Below, piece after piece: positions 26,395 to 39,165 of a stretch of DNA of 64,000 bases. Numbering within the stretch: the first letter of the stretch is position 1; every line of letters starts with the position of its first letter. The notes beneath the pieces were generated by a model. That model was not told where the DNA came from. It worked only from the letters and a program-made list of their open reading frames with translations, and did no database searches. The stretch is from positions 1 through 64,000 of the forward strand of contig BQKZ01001308.1 of NCBI GenBank assembly GCA_036244855.1. Direction: 5' to 3'. This DNA is from Temnopleurus reevesii. Its lineage: Eukaryota; Echinodermata; Echinoidea; Temnopleuroida; Temnopleuridae. Made by a program: the position numbers and the translations under genes.

Positions 26395-26800
26395 TCTTTA
26401 TCATGCGCTTGCCCTCCCCTCTCTCTCTTTTTCTTCCCTCTATACACCGTCATTGTAGCGGTTGTAATGTGTATATTGTGTATAACTGCCATATTATCCA
26501 AAGCGTGGCTGCCCACTACCAATTTATTTCTGTACCTCTCTTCTCCTCTTTCTCTCTCCGAATGGTCCTCCTGCTCATTTCTCATTTCATGTATTTTATT
26601 CCCCAATGTAAATCATCTTGTTGATTGAGTGTTATTAGGTATGTTCACTTTCTTTCTACACTCTATCTCTCTATATATTTATTTCTCTCTCCTTCTCACT
26701 TGCTCTCTTTTTTTCTCCTTCTCACTCAATCTCTTTCTCCTTGTCACTCACCATTTAACTCCCCACATTTTTTTTGGGGGGGGGCGGGGGGGGGGGTTGC
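25736..26800. repeat. Pyrimidine-rich minisatellite, about 360 bp unit, three copies plus a partial
   Basis: CCAAGCGTGGCTGCCCAACA (third copy AAAGCGTGGCTGCCCACTAC) recurs near 25770, 26133 and 26499, each followed by a CT tract, CATTTCATGTGTTTTAATTC, AGTGCCATTCAGAATGTTCA and further CT tracts. A degenerate partial unit covers 26600-26700, and a G run lies at 26776-26796. Overlapping open frames here translate CT repeats. Confidence 0.9.
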
Positions 26801-27244
26801 GCTGTCATTTAACCTTCTCTATCCATCTCTATACCGCTTTGTCACTACAAATTATAAAGATATGTAAAGTGTATATGAATTATAAGAATGTATTATAACT
26901 TTGTTAGTAACTATACAAACACTGCTAAAATATCTCCCTTTATATAATTTTTGCCACTCACTGTCTTTACCCTTCTTGCTCAAATTTGAATGATTTATCT
27001 CATCATTTCATCATATTTGTTTATATTTCTTGTTTCTTGTATTTTGGGTTTAAACATTGTTGTCTATCCTATAAATTTCTACTTAGCATCGAATTTTCTT
27101 TCTTTTTTCTGTAATTATCTTCATGCAGGGTAAGTAAACGTTTTTTTTAATTCATGAGGGCTCTTTTTTTTTTTTTTTTTTTTTACAAATCCCTCCGGAA
27201 ATAAGATACCTGCAAAATGTATTCTATGTTATTTCTAAGTTTAA

Positions 27245-27816
27245 AGGGGAATTCCACCCAGACAATAATGTATAGTAAGTAAATGAAGAAAAATCAGATG
27301 ACCAAACTGAAAATTTGAGCAAAATCGGATAATCCGTTCAAAAGTTATGATTTCCACCTGTGCTGGGCATCCTTGAATTGGCAACATATAGCCAACTAGC
27401 ATAATCTGTGATGTCATACGTGGAGAACTCCTCATTCACTTTGTATATAGATTTATTGAAAATAGATCAATATCATATTTCAAATGAGGAATCACCACCG
27501 GTCTTTCTGGAATGCTTGCAGAATTGATGTGGCTATAATATATTTAACGAAAAATCTTTCTACTTTTCTGGAAAAAGAGGAAAATGTGAAATTTTGTGTA
27601 CAAAGTGAATGGAGAGTTCTCCATGTTCAGATGTTGGCAACCATTTTGTGCCTGTACGTTTGCCAATTTAAGGAGCCCATGAGGGGTGTAAATCAAAACT
27701 TTTAACATTTATAACTTTTGAATGGATTGTCCGATTTTGCTCAAATTTTCACAGTTTGTTCCTCTTACTTTTCTCCATTTAATGATGGTAATTTCATGTC
27801 TGAGTGTAATTCCCCT
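27245..27816. mobile_element. Foldback family G element (572 bp), TTAA-flanked
   Basis: Perfect TTAA at 27241-27244 and 27817-27820 bracket the element. The ends are AGGGGAATTCCACC and the reverse complement of TGTAATTCCCCT. The arms extend far inward: the left tract TTTGAGCAAAATCGGATAAT is mirrored on the right by the complement of ATTGTCCGATTTTGCTCAAA. The centre carries a second inverted pair around GGAGAACTCC and GGAGAGTTCTCC. No transposase is encoded. Confidence 0.88.
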
Positions 27817-28544
27817 TTAAGGGGGTAATCACCCTTTGCCCCTGTGTGTTTGTACCAAGTGTTCATGCCTCTCACTCAATCCCATATCGTTCTGTAGTCA
27901 GCAAAAAGGTATCCCTCACACTTTCCTCCTCTTTCTGATCCTCTTTCCTCTCCGATTCCTACTCCCTTCTCCCTCACTTCACCTCCCCTCTCCGGAAGTT
28001 CAGGAACATGTACATAATTAGGTGTCATGCATCAAAGCTAGCAATATATCTCTCCACTCATGGGAGACTTCACTTAATGCACTTGTGTAATTGCAAGGTT
28101 ATATGATTAGCAGCAATGTCTGTTTATGAGAACACTTTGTGCCTTCGAACCATCTGCATCTATCAATGAAAATAGAATAATAAATTTAGATTAGATTCTG
28201 TAAACTTTTCTAGCATTGTAGTCTGCATTATTATTGAAGTCTAACAGCTTACATAAAACTGTGATCATGATTTTCGTGTTATGTCACATTTCATTGTATG
28301 ATGTACAGAGCTATTGCTGATTTAAAAAAACAACTCTTTTATCTCTGTTCAATATAATGCTAAATGTGATTATGAATAATCTCCTTTTACATTTGAAAAC
28401 ATCTGTTATTCTGTTTTGTATGGTTTGAATCATCTACTTCATGCCATTATCCACTGTTTTTTACAAACAAAATCCTGAATGACGAAAACGTAATGCTTTC
28501 ACATAGTTGCAACATCGAGACAAGAATCCATACTGTTAGCATTG

Positions 28545-28860
28545 TAAATGAGAGTTTCATTGCTGATTAAATTGGACATGGCGGCTAAATTAGATAAAGT
28601 GTGTGCCAGGCCTGTAATCCTCCATTATGCTAATTAGAAATGTAGATGCTTCATTTTTGGCCTCCCCTCTTACCGGGGCTTAGCAAACACGATCCACGGC
28701 TCCCTTGGGTAAATACCTTTACAACGGTTTTTAATATGACATCACCCGGTTTATTGGAATCGCTTGTTCGCTCGTGCTTCCCGGCCATGCATTTATGCAT
28801 TAGCGCCGAATATATCATGTCAAATGTGGACGGATATTGTAATTTCAATTTTTAGAGGAG
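28545..28860. promoter_or_regulatory. Non-repetitive, GC-richer island: candidate enhancer
   Basis: This interval stands out from the repeats on either side. It holds homeodomain-like GCTAATTAG near 28629, a palindromic ATGCATTTATGCAT near 28787, TTTATTGG and several CpG sites. There is no repeat relation to the rest of the window and no convincing frame. Function is inferred only from composition and motif density. Confidence 0.25.
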
Positions 28861-30160
28861 TAGAAAGATAATTGTGTTATACATGCATTAGCAGAGCAAG
28901 CTCAATGCATGAAAAGGCTTTTGGATGCATCAGCATGGTTTATAATAGCCTAAGTTTTCTGGATGTACATAACTGCAAATTGATGTGAATGAAAATTGAA
29001 GCAAAATGGGTATTTCGGTGAGGTATGGAGATAATGTGAAATTGTGAATAGAATTAGTAGTCCAATATTTTAAAGAACAATTTTTGCTGGTCATGGAATG
29101 GATAGTAATCAAATTCATTTGAACATAGAAAAAAAATATTATATTTGATAATGCTGATCGAAGCATCCCTGATCAGAAAGATCAAATTGTTCTAAAGTAA
29201 GAATAAACTTACATGTAAGATCATATTCTTGGGCACTTATCCATCAAAAGAATTGTTTACCAGATATTTAAAAAATCATTCTTAATGAAAAGCTGTTAAC
29301 CACCCCAAATCATGCATTCTTGATGATCGAATAATTTTGTTAAGTATTAACTGGCAAGATGTAATGTTCAGCTATCATGCTTGAACACAGCACTGCAGTG
29401 TAATTGAAGTACAACAATACCCAAAATTACCTCGCTTTTTTACCTAACCAAAGAGCCATTTTCAAAACTAATAGATCCCGTTTCTTGTTCATCTTGGTGT
29501 GTTGGCTTGTGAATGTGTGTCTAAAATATCCAATTCAATTACTTTGATTAATGAATACATCCAATTGTATTCTTGTTTTGAGCAAGAGAAATATGTGTTT
29601 GGGTTAACGGTTGAAGAACCCACTTGTCTGACTGGATATGATCAAAAGAATAACTTCAAGTACAAATTTATTTTCCACAAATCATAAATCATAGTATAAT
29701 ACATGTAAAGAATGAAACAAAACAATACAATATAAAATAAAAGATATAAAACAATACAAAGATATTTATTATAAATATGTATAGAAAAAAGTAAAAAGGT
29801 ACTCAACATCATATCTTTCTTCTTATTAAACCAAACTGCTCATTTTATCAAATTAAGTTGAGTCTATGGAAAAGCATTGCTTGTTATTCTTGTTGCACCC
29901 TGCAAAATAGGTCAAATCATTTTTAGGTAAATGGTACAAAGTGATCATCGCTTAGTTGCAGATACGTACAAGTGGTAGCAGCTGTTCTTGTATACTGTAA
30001 CCTATTCAGTATCCAACTAGTATGAACATGCATCATATGTCCACCATCTCTGTTTACACTCTGACTTTCAAATTGAATGTGCATAATTAATATGCTCTCT
30101 ACGACGGCCTGGATCGGATCTCAAGCAAAAGTGGCAGAAGTGGCGATGAAAACATCCCCG
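28861..30160. other. AT-rich intron sequence, nothing recognised
   Basis: No gene, repeat family or conserved-looking island was identified, apart from an A-rich stretch over 29690-29790. Confidence 0.5.
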
Positions 30161-30165
30161 TTAAT

Positions 30166-30697
30166 TCAGCTGCTTTGCCATGTACGTGACCTCCGTCCAG
30201 TCGGCAAACTTGTTAGGGGAGGAATGTTAACCCTTTTGATCTGTGTTTTGGCTTGGTAACTTTGATTGAAGGCTTTGAAAAATATATTATATACAGACGT
30301 ATAAATCACTAGAATTTATAGGATCCATAACTTAGCAGCATCATTTTCTTATTGTGCACACCTTGAGCACTTAATCTTTGGTGCCTTATAAGTCGCATGT
30401 ATTATTAATGTACCATTTTTTTAATATAAAATCACTGTTTATGACTTACAAACAGGTATTTCTGATTTTTAAAATCTTATTACCTTAAAATTTGTGCTTT
30501 TGTGCTGTGGAGAATCAATTCTTTAAAATTATACTTGATTGAAATATTGCAGAAGTGAAATAAATTATTTTAATGCTGCCAATCTAAGGAAGAAGAAGTG
30601 ATTGAATTTGAGAGAAAGTAGTTCGTTTCCTGAAATCAGCTGCTTTGCCATGCACGTGACCTCAATCCAGTGGATGGACTTGTTGAGGGAATGTTAA
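30166..30697. repeat. Duplicated 62-65 bp module with E-boxes
   Basis: The two copies lie at 30166-30230 and 30636-30697. Both start TCAGCTGCTTTGCCATG, then TACGTGACCTC or CACGTGACCTC, a TCCAG block, and AACTTGTTAGGGG/GACTTGTTGAGGG, and end AATGTTAA. The 27-base core differs by one base although the sequence between the copies is unrelated. CAGCTG and CACGTG are bHLH-type sites. Confidence 0.75.
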
Positions 30698-30837
30698 TTA
30701 AAGCAGGCACCGAAACCTTGTCTCGAGGGGTTCTCTTGCGATGCGGATAGGCCGTGTATGTCCGGCTTCATAATTTATATATACTACCCAGGGTGTATGT
30801 ATGTGCATACTGCATACAAATAGCAAGTTGCGTTGGA

Positions 30838-31420
30838 TTAATAATGGGGAATGGGAGGAAGGGGAGGGGGTAAGAAAATATATGAAATTGAAAATTGAAT
30901 GGGATATATAGAGAGGAATGAAGGATGGAATGAGAGATAGGAAAGAGAGAGAAAATGTGAAGATACACTATTAGCCAGTTGTATTGCATTAGAGATTAAC
31001 AGTAATAGACAGAAAAGAGAAAATGGGGATTGAAAGAGGTGCACAGTAATGAGACATATACAGATTAAAACAGGTGACTCTGAGAGTAGGGCACATGATA
31101 AACCTGGATGTTTGCACTGTTTACTAAATTGAGTGAATGTTAGAATGAGAAAGGAGGCAGGGGAGGAAGAGAGAAAGAGATAAAGAGAGACACACACACA
31201 GATGGAAGATGTAGGCACATGATAAACCTGGATGTTTGCACTGTTTACTAAATTGAGTGAATGTAAGAATGAGAAAGGAGGCAGGGGAGGAAGAGAGAAA
31301 GAGATAAAGAGAGACACACCCACAGATGGAAGATGTAGGCAAAATGGAGATGTGAAAATTGAGAAAAGGTAGAGAGAACGGGGAAGGAAGAGGGAGCGAA
31401 AAGAGATAGAGAGACATACT
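30838..31420. repeat. Polypurine minisatellite with 123 bp tandem unit
   Basis: GGCACATGATAAACCTGGAT and the following 100 bases occur at about 31091 and again at about 31214 with hardly any change, ending in GAGACACACxCACAGATGG. Flanking sequence is GA-rich. Minus-strand frames here repeat the same peptides because the unit length is a multiple of three. Confidence 0.88.
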
Positions 31421-34059
31421 GAAGGTTATGTGAGGTCTAAATATGTTGATATTCCTAAATGTCTTTTTCCAAATCTATGCCTTTCTTCAGATCTCTTTGT
31501 TTACCCTTAATCTTCTCAACATGTAATTTTATCATTTTTTAAACTCACATTCTCTCTTAGCAATTTGTTTTATATCTCCTCGCATTCGAGTATATCTGTA
31601 TAAAACCTTCTTCCTTCTTCCCCTGCATTTAAATCTAAATATCTGCGGCATTGTATACAAATTCTGCCAGATTCACAAATCAAACCTTGCTCATCACTTT
31701 CACCAACTCACTGCATGAAAGTAAAAGAAAATGTTAAAAAGAAAGCATCGCCAATCACTCATGTGGTAATAACAATGGTCCCTGGTTACTGCCAAAGTCT
31801 AGACAAATTTGTCATGTTGAGGATGTGCAAGAAGGGCATTGCATGTGTCCTGCCTGTCAAAGAACCATTGTGTTATGGCCTTCTTGCAGTAGAAGACAAT
31901 GATTATCCATCTCTTTGTAATTACTTGTCAGTTAGTACGCGTATAACAAAATAAATAAACTATAGCAAAATGAGTGAAAAATAATGTATAACATAACATA
32001 ATTGTCAAATGATGTGACAGAGACATGAGAATGTAAATCTAAGGTGGAACGATAATTTTTTGGAATAAATTGAAGATGCAAGAATAAAACGGAATAGCCA
32101 GTCAATATATAAATGGCTGCATTATACTTAATTAAGTAAGAGATATGGGAACATATGATAGTTATGGTACTTAAATTTAACTTTTATATGAATTCATACA
32201 GGTGGAAATATCAATATGTAACATTTTTACATCAGATTATTTGTTAGTTCTTATCATGAGCGAGAATTTTATCCTGTCAACTTCTATGAAAGTAACATCC
32301 TTGCAAAAAGTGTTAAATTCAAATGCAAACAAGAATCTCTGTCTATTCAGTACCCTAAAAAGTATGATAAGATTCTCATACATTGTTTGGTATGCTTTAG
32401 CCAGAAATAAAGGTCTGTAGAACATGAGAATGACCTGTTCTTAGAGACGGCTTTGCATTTAATCTTGACGGAAATCATCTCTCCCGCCCTGACCACGTCA
32501 CCCTAAGCATACAGTGTTCCTTTCCTTCACTGTTTTCTCTATTCATCTGGAGTCTGGTTTCACCTCCGCAAACAGAACAAGCTCTAACTTCAGTCAAGAA
32601 TAGGGCTGCTTCTGTACAGGCATGCTAGGGTACTCTCAGCTGAAGCTAGCACGCTTGTATTTGCAGAGGATTGTGTGTCAGAGCTAGGTGGAAGTGCGTT
32701 CCTTTTGTGGTGTGAGATGGGTTAGCGTTGCTGGTTGCTCAAATGCGTGTATTCTGGGAGAAAGGTAGGAAAGGCATGTTTCACTATTGGGAATTTGACT
32801 TTCATCTAGTGTCTGGCAGACATTCCAAGCATTTTTAGAAAAAAAAATAACAGGCCTTAAATGTTGGAGGACAATGAAATAAAATGGCACTTTTTTATAT
32901 AATGCCACAAATAGGAAATAGCAAAAAAGGGAAAGACGAAATCTCCAAGGCCATAAGGATAGGCATTTAGGCCTGTAAGCTAGGGGTTTTAAGGCGTTGG
33001 ATTAATTTATGCCATGGAGGAGTATTATCATTGACCTCTCCTATAGTAGTTTGATATCTACTATAGATAGCTTGATTTTTGTTCTTTTATTTTTCGGGGG
33101 TACCAACACTGTTTCCAATTATTATGTATTCCAGATTTGTTGCTGTAGTTGTTTTCCCGAAGCAAATGGATGCAAGACTTTTTTTTTTAATTTGGCATCA
33201 TTTTATTGTATGATTTTTTTTTTTCTTTTGTTTTGGGGGGTTTTTTCTTCAAAATTCAAATGGACATGAAGATTTGTATTTTAAACTCCCTATTTGGCCA
33301 CTTTAACCCATTGTGATTTTGATACATTAATGCAGAATTAATTTGAAGCTTTGGAAATGCTCTAACTGATCATGTCATATTTGACATATTTTAAATATTA
33401 AGATAACTATCAACAATTGTCCATGATACAAAAATCCTCTCATCTGTCATTTTAAATTTTTAATGAGAAAGGACAAATAACTCTTGATTGCCATCAGAAT
33501 CCTATTGCTACTATTTGCTGTCCGGTGAAATTTGAATGTACGCATGTGATATGGAAGTCATTAGACGCATGTCTATTAATGCTGGCAAAAAATCTATTCC
33601 AACCCTCCAATGCATACATCTAAATGCCACTGCATGTCAATTTGCAAAATCAATTGGGACACAAATGTAGTTAGGTATGTGAAGTCGCCTAGGGCTCAGA
33701 ATCAATGCTCTACAAGACATTACAAAGACAGGGGCTCTCAACTATACCAGAAAAAAACTCTTATCCTTCCGCCTTCCCCTCTTTCCCATATCTCATATCT
33801 GAAGTGTGCCGGGTCAAGTAATTTAAAGGGAAAAGGGGAAATGTCAAGTTGGTCTTTGGAGAAAAGGCAATGTGAAAGGATTATGTGATTTAGATTTGAC
33901 CGATGTGTTTTCAAAGAGGATGATGGATGCATGTAGCTTTAACAAAATTTGTGTTTGATAACTGGAAATTGGAATAGTGAGAGATCGGAACTCTCAGTTT
34001 ATGTGAAAATGTGCAATGTTATTTCAGTCTAGGTATTGGACTATATAGAGGGAAGGAAA
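31421..34059. other. Intron sequence without recognised genes
   Basis: A pyrimidine-rich patch occurs at 31590-31640, and poly-T runs lie at 33180-33240. The segment 32425-32720 is more GC-balanced and includes CCACGTCACC. No repeat relation or exon was found. Confidence 0.5.
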
Positions 34060-34445
34060 AAAATGGGAGTGATTTGGAGGAGAGAGATAGACAGAATGAG
34101 AGAAAAGGAAAGAAAAGGTTTTAAATGAGGAGAAAGAAGATTGCTGATTTGAAAAAGAATGGAAAATCGTTGGAGTTTGCTGTAGACAGAGATAGAAGAG
34201 GGGATAATGAGATCATGTGTGTTTGTGTTTGTGAGAGTGTGTTGTGAATGGTTTTTTGTGTCAGTATCAAAGTGTGTGCAAGAATGAGAAAGAGATGGAG
34301 AAAGAGAGAGAGAGAGAGAGAAAACAAAAAGCATTGGAAATTGTTGTACAAAGGAGTGCAGAAGTGTGTTATGTGCTGGTAAATGTGTGTGTGTGTGTGT
34401 GTGTGTGTTTTAGAAAAAAAATAGGGAGGAAGAGAGAGAAAGAAT
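34060..34445. repeat. GA- and GT-rich tract
   Basis: Purine-rich plus strand with a (GA)n run at about 34300-34320 and a (GT)n run at about 34385-34410. Open frames here are low-complexity. Confidence 0.85.
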
Positions 34446-34482
34446 GTTAGAGATGATAAATTGTAGGTTAGTGTATAACAAA

Positions 34483-34681
34483 AAATTAAACTTTATACAT
34501 CATGCTACAAAGAACTTGTAACAAATGGAGACTATGAACAAAACCGCAGATCAACACCAAGACATATTCTTGCGTGGAGAGAAAAAAAAGAGGGTAAACT
34601 CGGCCTATTAGCTTATTCAGGTCTTAATTATAATGCCATCCCGATGGAGTCCATGCTGACCTTTGCCAATTCATCAGTGAT
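34483..34681. repeat. Duplicated about 200 bp segment, copy 1 (partner 38062-38258)
   Basis: This segment and 38062-38258 share a run from AAATTAAACTxTATACATCA to TTTGCCAATTCATCAGT. They include GCAGATCAACACCAAGACAT and GATGGAGTCCATGCTGACCT, with scattered substitutions and few length changes. The copies are about 3.6 kb apart in the same orientation. The best conserved part carries TGACCTTTG, a nuclear-receptor half-site type motif. Confidence 0.85.
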
Positions 34682-34754
34682 CTTAATTACGCTCTGGTAT
34701 ACCTCCGCTGGTACCATCGCAGTCATCATCATCATTACAGCCACCATAGTCACA

Positions 34755-35050
34755 ATGATTCATGTCCAACTAATAACAGACTAGGTGTGTTCGCATTCTT
34801 CTGAATTAATGTTTTATTAAATGGACCACACTCTCAATTATTAATGTTGAACTAATGACAGACTATAGGTGTGTTTACACTCTTCTGAATTAATGTTTCA
34901 TGACGTGAACTACACTCCTAATTATTGATGACTAACTAATTATAGACTAGGTGTGTTCACACAGTATCAGTTTTGTTCACGACAGCCACCGTAGTCTTAA
35001 TGATAAATGTCAAAGTAATAACATACTAGGTGTGTTCACACTCTGATCAA
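34755..35050. repeat. Minisatellite of about 80 bp units, four copies
   Basis: AATxxTTxATGTCxAACTAATxACAGACTAGGTGTGTTCAC-type units begin near 34756, 34837, 34921 and 34999. A diverged fifth lies near 35466. It begins soon after the duplicated 200 bp segment. Confidence 0.75.
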
Positions 35051-35059
35051 TTTGTATTT

Positions 35060-36324
35060 AGGTTAACATTGTTAAGGCTTCTATTTCATCATTGTTTCCA
35101 CTTCAAGCAGCTGACTGATTAAATTGATTTATCAAAGTGATATTACCATTCCTCTTTAGAAAGAAAATGTAGGAACTGATACACCTCCACGTATAATGAC
35201 ACAGTCGTCTTCATGATAGCCACCTGATTGGGGGGGTTACTAGAAAGTTGCAATTGGTTGCAAATCAACTACATAACCGGTTGCATATTGAAACACGTTT
35301 TTAATTCTAACAAAATGCATGTGAAACAATGATTTTGTATGCGTGCTTCTTTTGGTTCATGCTGATCAACTGATACTTGAAATCAATTAACACTTTCTAG
35401 CAACACCCATTGGTGTTTTCACATTGCATTTTGTTTCATTACATGTCTTCAAAATGTCTACATCAATATTAATGTCACATTCATAATTGATAACATACTA
35501 CTTGTTCACACTTCCAAGAATCTATGTGTAGGACAATGATTTAAAATGGTTTGTCTCATTATCACATCCTGTCAGAACACTCAATGTCAAACTGACAACA
35601 TATCAGATTATTGAATCCATCAATAGTCTGCTTTCAGGAAAATATTTGTAAAACTTACAAAATTACAAAATTTGCAGGCTGTATACTATAATATTACCAA
35701 ACGTTCATTCCATTTGTTTTATTAGTTGCCCGGGAGGTGTGTACAAACTTAATCAATACAAATTTTTGCTGTTCACTCATGAAAAATGGTAGCCCCTATT
35801 TTTTCTGTCAGTCCTTTGAATGTGAACAAAGTATAAAAAAATATGCATGGAAGATATTTGATTTCCATAAAAGGATGCTGAATTTCATTAGATAGATTGG
35901 ATTTACATTTTTAATTTATTAATTAAGTAATGGACTGTCTACATACAAAGCTTGTCACAAACACACCCGTACCATCCTAAACATAGGGATGGTACTAAAA
36001 AGTTGCGCTCAATACTGTAAAAGCCGGCAATATTTTAGCATACATTCATTTTAGCAAATTTGCTGACTTTTAGACCTTTTTACACATTAGCAAGGTGTTA
36101 TTTTCATATTTTGAGAAATTATTCTACACAAGTCTGTGGGTATTGTAATGAGTGAACATTTTAGCGAATTCATGGTGCTGAAATTCGCAAAAATTTCAGC
36201 TTATAATATATAGTGTATTGTAAATGAAGTTCTAACCCTTTGCAAATTAAAACGCATTTGGTTGGTTCGTATTCTGTGCTTTTCAGCAGATAATCATACT
36301 GCATATTTATTAACCAGCACTTAA
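35060..36324. other. AT-rich intron with an interspersed repeat near 36000
   Basis: At about 36085-36175 the sequence resembles 49437-49525 and 51969-52057 (ATTAGCAAGGTGTTATTTTC, then ACACAAGTCTGTGGGTATT), so it is a dispersed repeat of unknown type. The rest is unassigned. Confidence 0.5.
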
Positions 36325-36453
36325 GGCCCCGGTCACATAGAGGCCTGGAAGCGACACGATTGAACACGATTCTGTGTTAATTCACAGTTAACTGCCTCAG
36401 AACAAAGAGTCCTGTTGAATCTTGTTGCTTCCGGGGCCCTATGTGACCAGGGC
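36325..36453. mobile_element. Foldback family A element, copy 2 (129 bp)
   Basis: TTAA at 36321-36324 and 36454-36457 is a perfect flanking pair. The ends are GGCCCCGGTCACATAG and CTATGTGACCAGGGC. The interior again contains ACAAAGAGTC and CTTGTTGCTTCCGGGGCCC as in copy 1, with lower arm identity. Confidence 0.85.
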
Positions 36454-37399
36454 TTAACAGTTGATGTGTTTGATAGTTTATGAGAAATGATAATGAACCG
36501 ATTGTAAACCGGGGTGGGTGTGGACTGTTTTTACTAATTACCTGTTGCCTTTCTGGAAAAATAATAATGTGTAATTATTTATCAACCCTTAGCACTTTGG
36601 AGATTACTAATCTGTTATTATAGGCTTCTACAAAGCCCAGATTACAGAGGTGTCACAAGATATTCTCTCTCTTCACCTCTTGAATACAAGAATTTATTTA
36701 GCGTATTCTAGAACAAAAATTACATCTTTGCAATGTTCAAAGCTGAGCTTTTCTCTGACACGCTTGAATCACGTATGAAGATATTAGTTATTCAATAAAT
36801 ATTGTTACACCGTACATTTACATGAAGGAAACTATTATGCTCTACAATAGTTAATACAAATAGTAAATGAATTTAGAAACACAAAGCGCAGGTTCAAAAG
36901 CCTTTGAATGGGAGGACTCAACCTAATTTCGTGATACCAGCGATGTACTCGCGTCACAAGAAGTGCATCCATGTAGTATGAGCTTACAACAAAAGGATTC
37001 CTCTCATAAAGTAATATATATTGTCAGAAAACCACAAATATTTAGCTTCATTTCATAGCAGCTTTCAGTTCTAGTTGTGGATGTAATGACATCAATATCT
37101 ATAATTCAATTTGAGAAGATATCAGGATTTGATCCAGACGTGTATAATTCACAGTGACCGCTCATGCAACATTTTTTTGCATCACTGCGTTGTTTCCCGC
37201 TAGAAACTACTGCATCATGTATAAGCAACCTTGCCCTTCGGTGTCTTGTATAAAGGGTTGCTAGGCATCTAAAGTAAAATGGATGCCTGAAGTATGAGCA
37301 TCTATGAAGCACTTGATTATTGATTGCTACATGTAATCATAAAGAATTATGCATGACATTCTCAGTGCAAGGAAACCTTTACGTACATTTATGCAAATA

Positions 37400-37570
37400 C
37401 AGTCTAATTTCGTTATAACAAGGTCGTTGGAACCAGAAGAATTACCTCTTTAGAAACTTTGTTATATCAAGGTCAAAATAGAATAAAATACAAAGAGATG
37501 GGAGCAGGAAAATTACCTTGTTAAAACGAGAACTTGTTATATCAGTGCTCTTTATAACGAGGTTTGACTG
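37400..37570. mobile_element. pogo/Tigger-like nonautonomous element (171 bp)
   Basis: The left end CAGTCTAATTTCGTTATAAC and the right end TTATAACGAGGTTTGACTG are inverted repeats flanked by TA on both sides (37398-37399 and 37571-37572). The CAGTCAAACCTCGTTATAA consensus is characteristic of pogo/Tigger-type MITEs. No coding capacity. Confidence 0.8.
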
Positions 37571-38061
37571 TACTCACTTTATTTAGTAATGGTCTCATCA
37601 TCTTTATTTGTATCGTTAAATACAATTCTTGCAACAAAGTGCAGATTTACAAATTTTTCACAAAAGATAGATTAAAAAGACAATCAATAACACTCAGACT
37701 AGGTAGAAAAGCACTGTAGATGTCAAGAAAGGAAAGTGGTCTAATGGGATGTTGCTACATAATTTGCATTTGCAGATGATCTGATCAACATGCACCAATC
37801 AGAATGATCGTTTCATTGTTTCTAGTAAAGGCTGTGTGTGGATGAAAATATGCGACCAATTTGCAAATGATTTGCAGTTGGTTTTCAATTGCAGCAACAC
37901 CCCCTTAAACTGCGAAAAAATACTGGCAAAAGTAGTACTAAAGTGATATGTTGATAATAGTTTACCAATCTAAGGAATATTGCAAAGTTGGAAATTGTGT
38001 TTTGATTATTGAATTGAAAAAAAGTAAAAATTTATGAACATTCATGCACATGTATATCAAG

Positions 38062-38258
38062 AAATTAAACTATATACATCATGCCACAACAAACTTGTAA
38101 CAGATAGAGACGAAGAACAAAAACGCAGATCAACACCAAGACATCGTCTCGCATGGAGAAAATAAAGAGGGTAAACTAGGCATGTTAGCTTATTCAGGTC
38201 TTAAATATAATGCCATCCTGATGGAGTCCATGCTGACCTTTGCCAATTCATCAGTTGT
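38062..38258. repeat. Duplicated about 200 bp segment, copy 2 (partner 34483-34681)
   Basis: It is the second copy of the segment described at 34483. The frame at 38182-38424 overlaps its right end but is not preserved in the partner copy, so it is not treated as coding. Confidence 0.85.
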
Positions 38259-38994
38259 CATATATGTGTCACTGGATCATTGGCTATTTGACAGGCTGAT
38301 GTCCATTTTATTTTCACACAATGTATTTCAGTATTTACTGTTTTGTCAGAATGCTCAGAAACAAATTGAACAGCTATTGGTTCATAAGACTAACAAAGAT
38401 AGGACTTGCAAAATGTGTAATTAACTATTGACATGAGCTTGCCTAAGATTTTAAAAAGTGATGCAATTGTCAAGGATATACAAAGGCCAGATTTAATAAG
38501 AAATGAACCCAACACTCTGCTATAATTAACTCCAAAGCCAATAATTTCTTCAGATCATCTTTGAAAGAGTCTGAGTCAGGACTGCACTTCATCACAAAGG
38601 ACAGTGACTGTTTTTCATAATCGTCTTGGTGTCTGGTTTGGTTTTAGATTCCCAAGTCGTTTTGCTTCGCGATGGTGAAGTTAATTATACCAGACCAAAC
38701 GGCCTTGAGGGGGGTATGTAGGGGTATTGTGCATAAGTGCACACAATATCACTCATTTTGAAGATATCTAAGGAGTATGTGTGATATTTGCCAGGAGAGG
38801 GGCAATTCAATCTTTAAATCATCATTATTTTATGAGACAAAGGAGTGGACATGAAGGGGAAAAGGTTTAATAGGGCAGTCAAATCAGAAGACTGATCTCA
38901 TCCTGCTCCGAAGCTGGATTATCTTTAATTCAAGCTATGTATAGATTTATCTTTTGTTCAATGTGTGAATTTGTACAGGGAATAATTTTACTTT

Positions 38995-39165
38995 TCATAT
39001 TTGATTAACAGTTTGAAATATTGAGGAAACATTATCAACACTTAACTGTACAGTTCTATGTGAAAAAGTTGCTTAACAAAACATACTTTTTATAGCAATC
39101 CTGCTAAAATGCATAGCAAATTATGATGCGATACCAGGAAAATCATTCCCTATTGTACAATTAAG
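38995..39165. repeat. Dispersed repeat related to 49547-49690 and 52079-52222
   Basis: GATTAACAGTTTGAAATATTGAGGAAACAT-type sequence and CAATCCTGCTAAAATGCATxGCAAATTA are shared with the two segmental-duplication copies further downstream. Type unknown; there is no frame. Confidence 0.75.

Noticed and set aside
25619..26898. Several overlapping open frames of 80-161 codons
   Set aside because: They translate CT-rich minisatellite; the same peptides recur with the repeat unit and two or three frames are open at once.
30838..31417. Minus-strand frames of 97 and 161 codons
   Set aside because: Open because the GA-rich unit is 123 bp, a multiple of three; composition is Ser/Leu/Phe low complexity.
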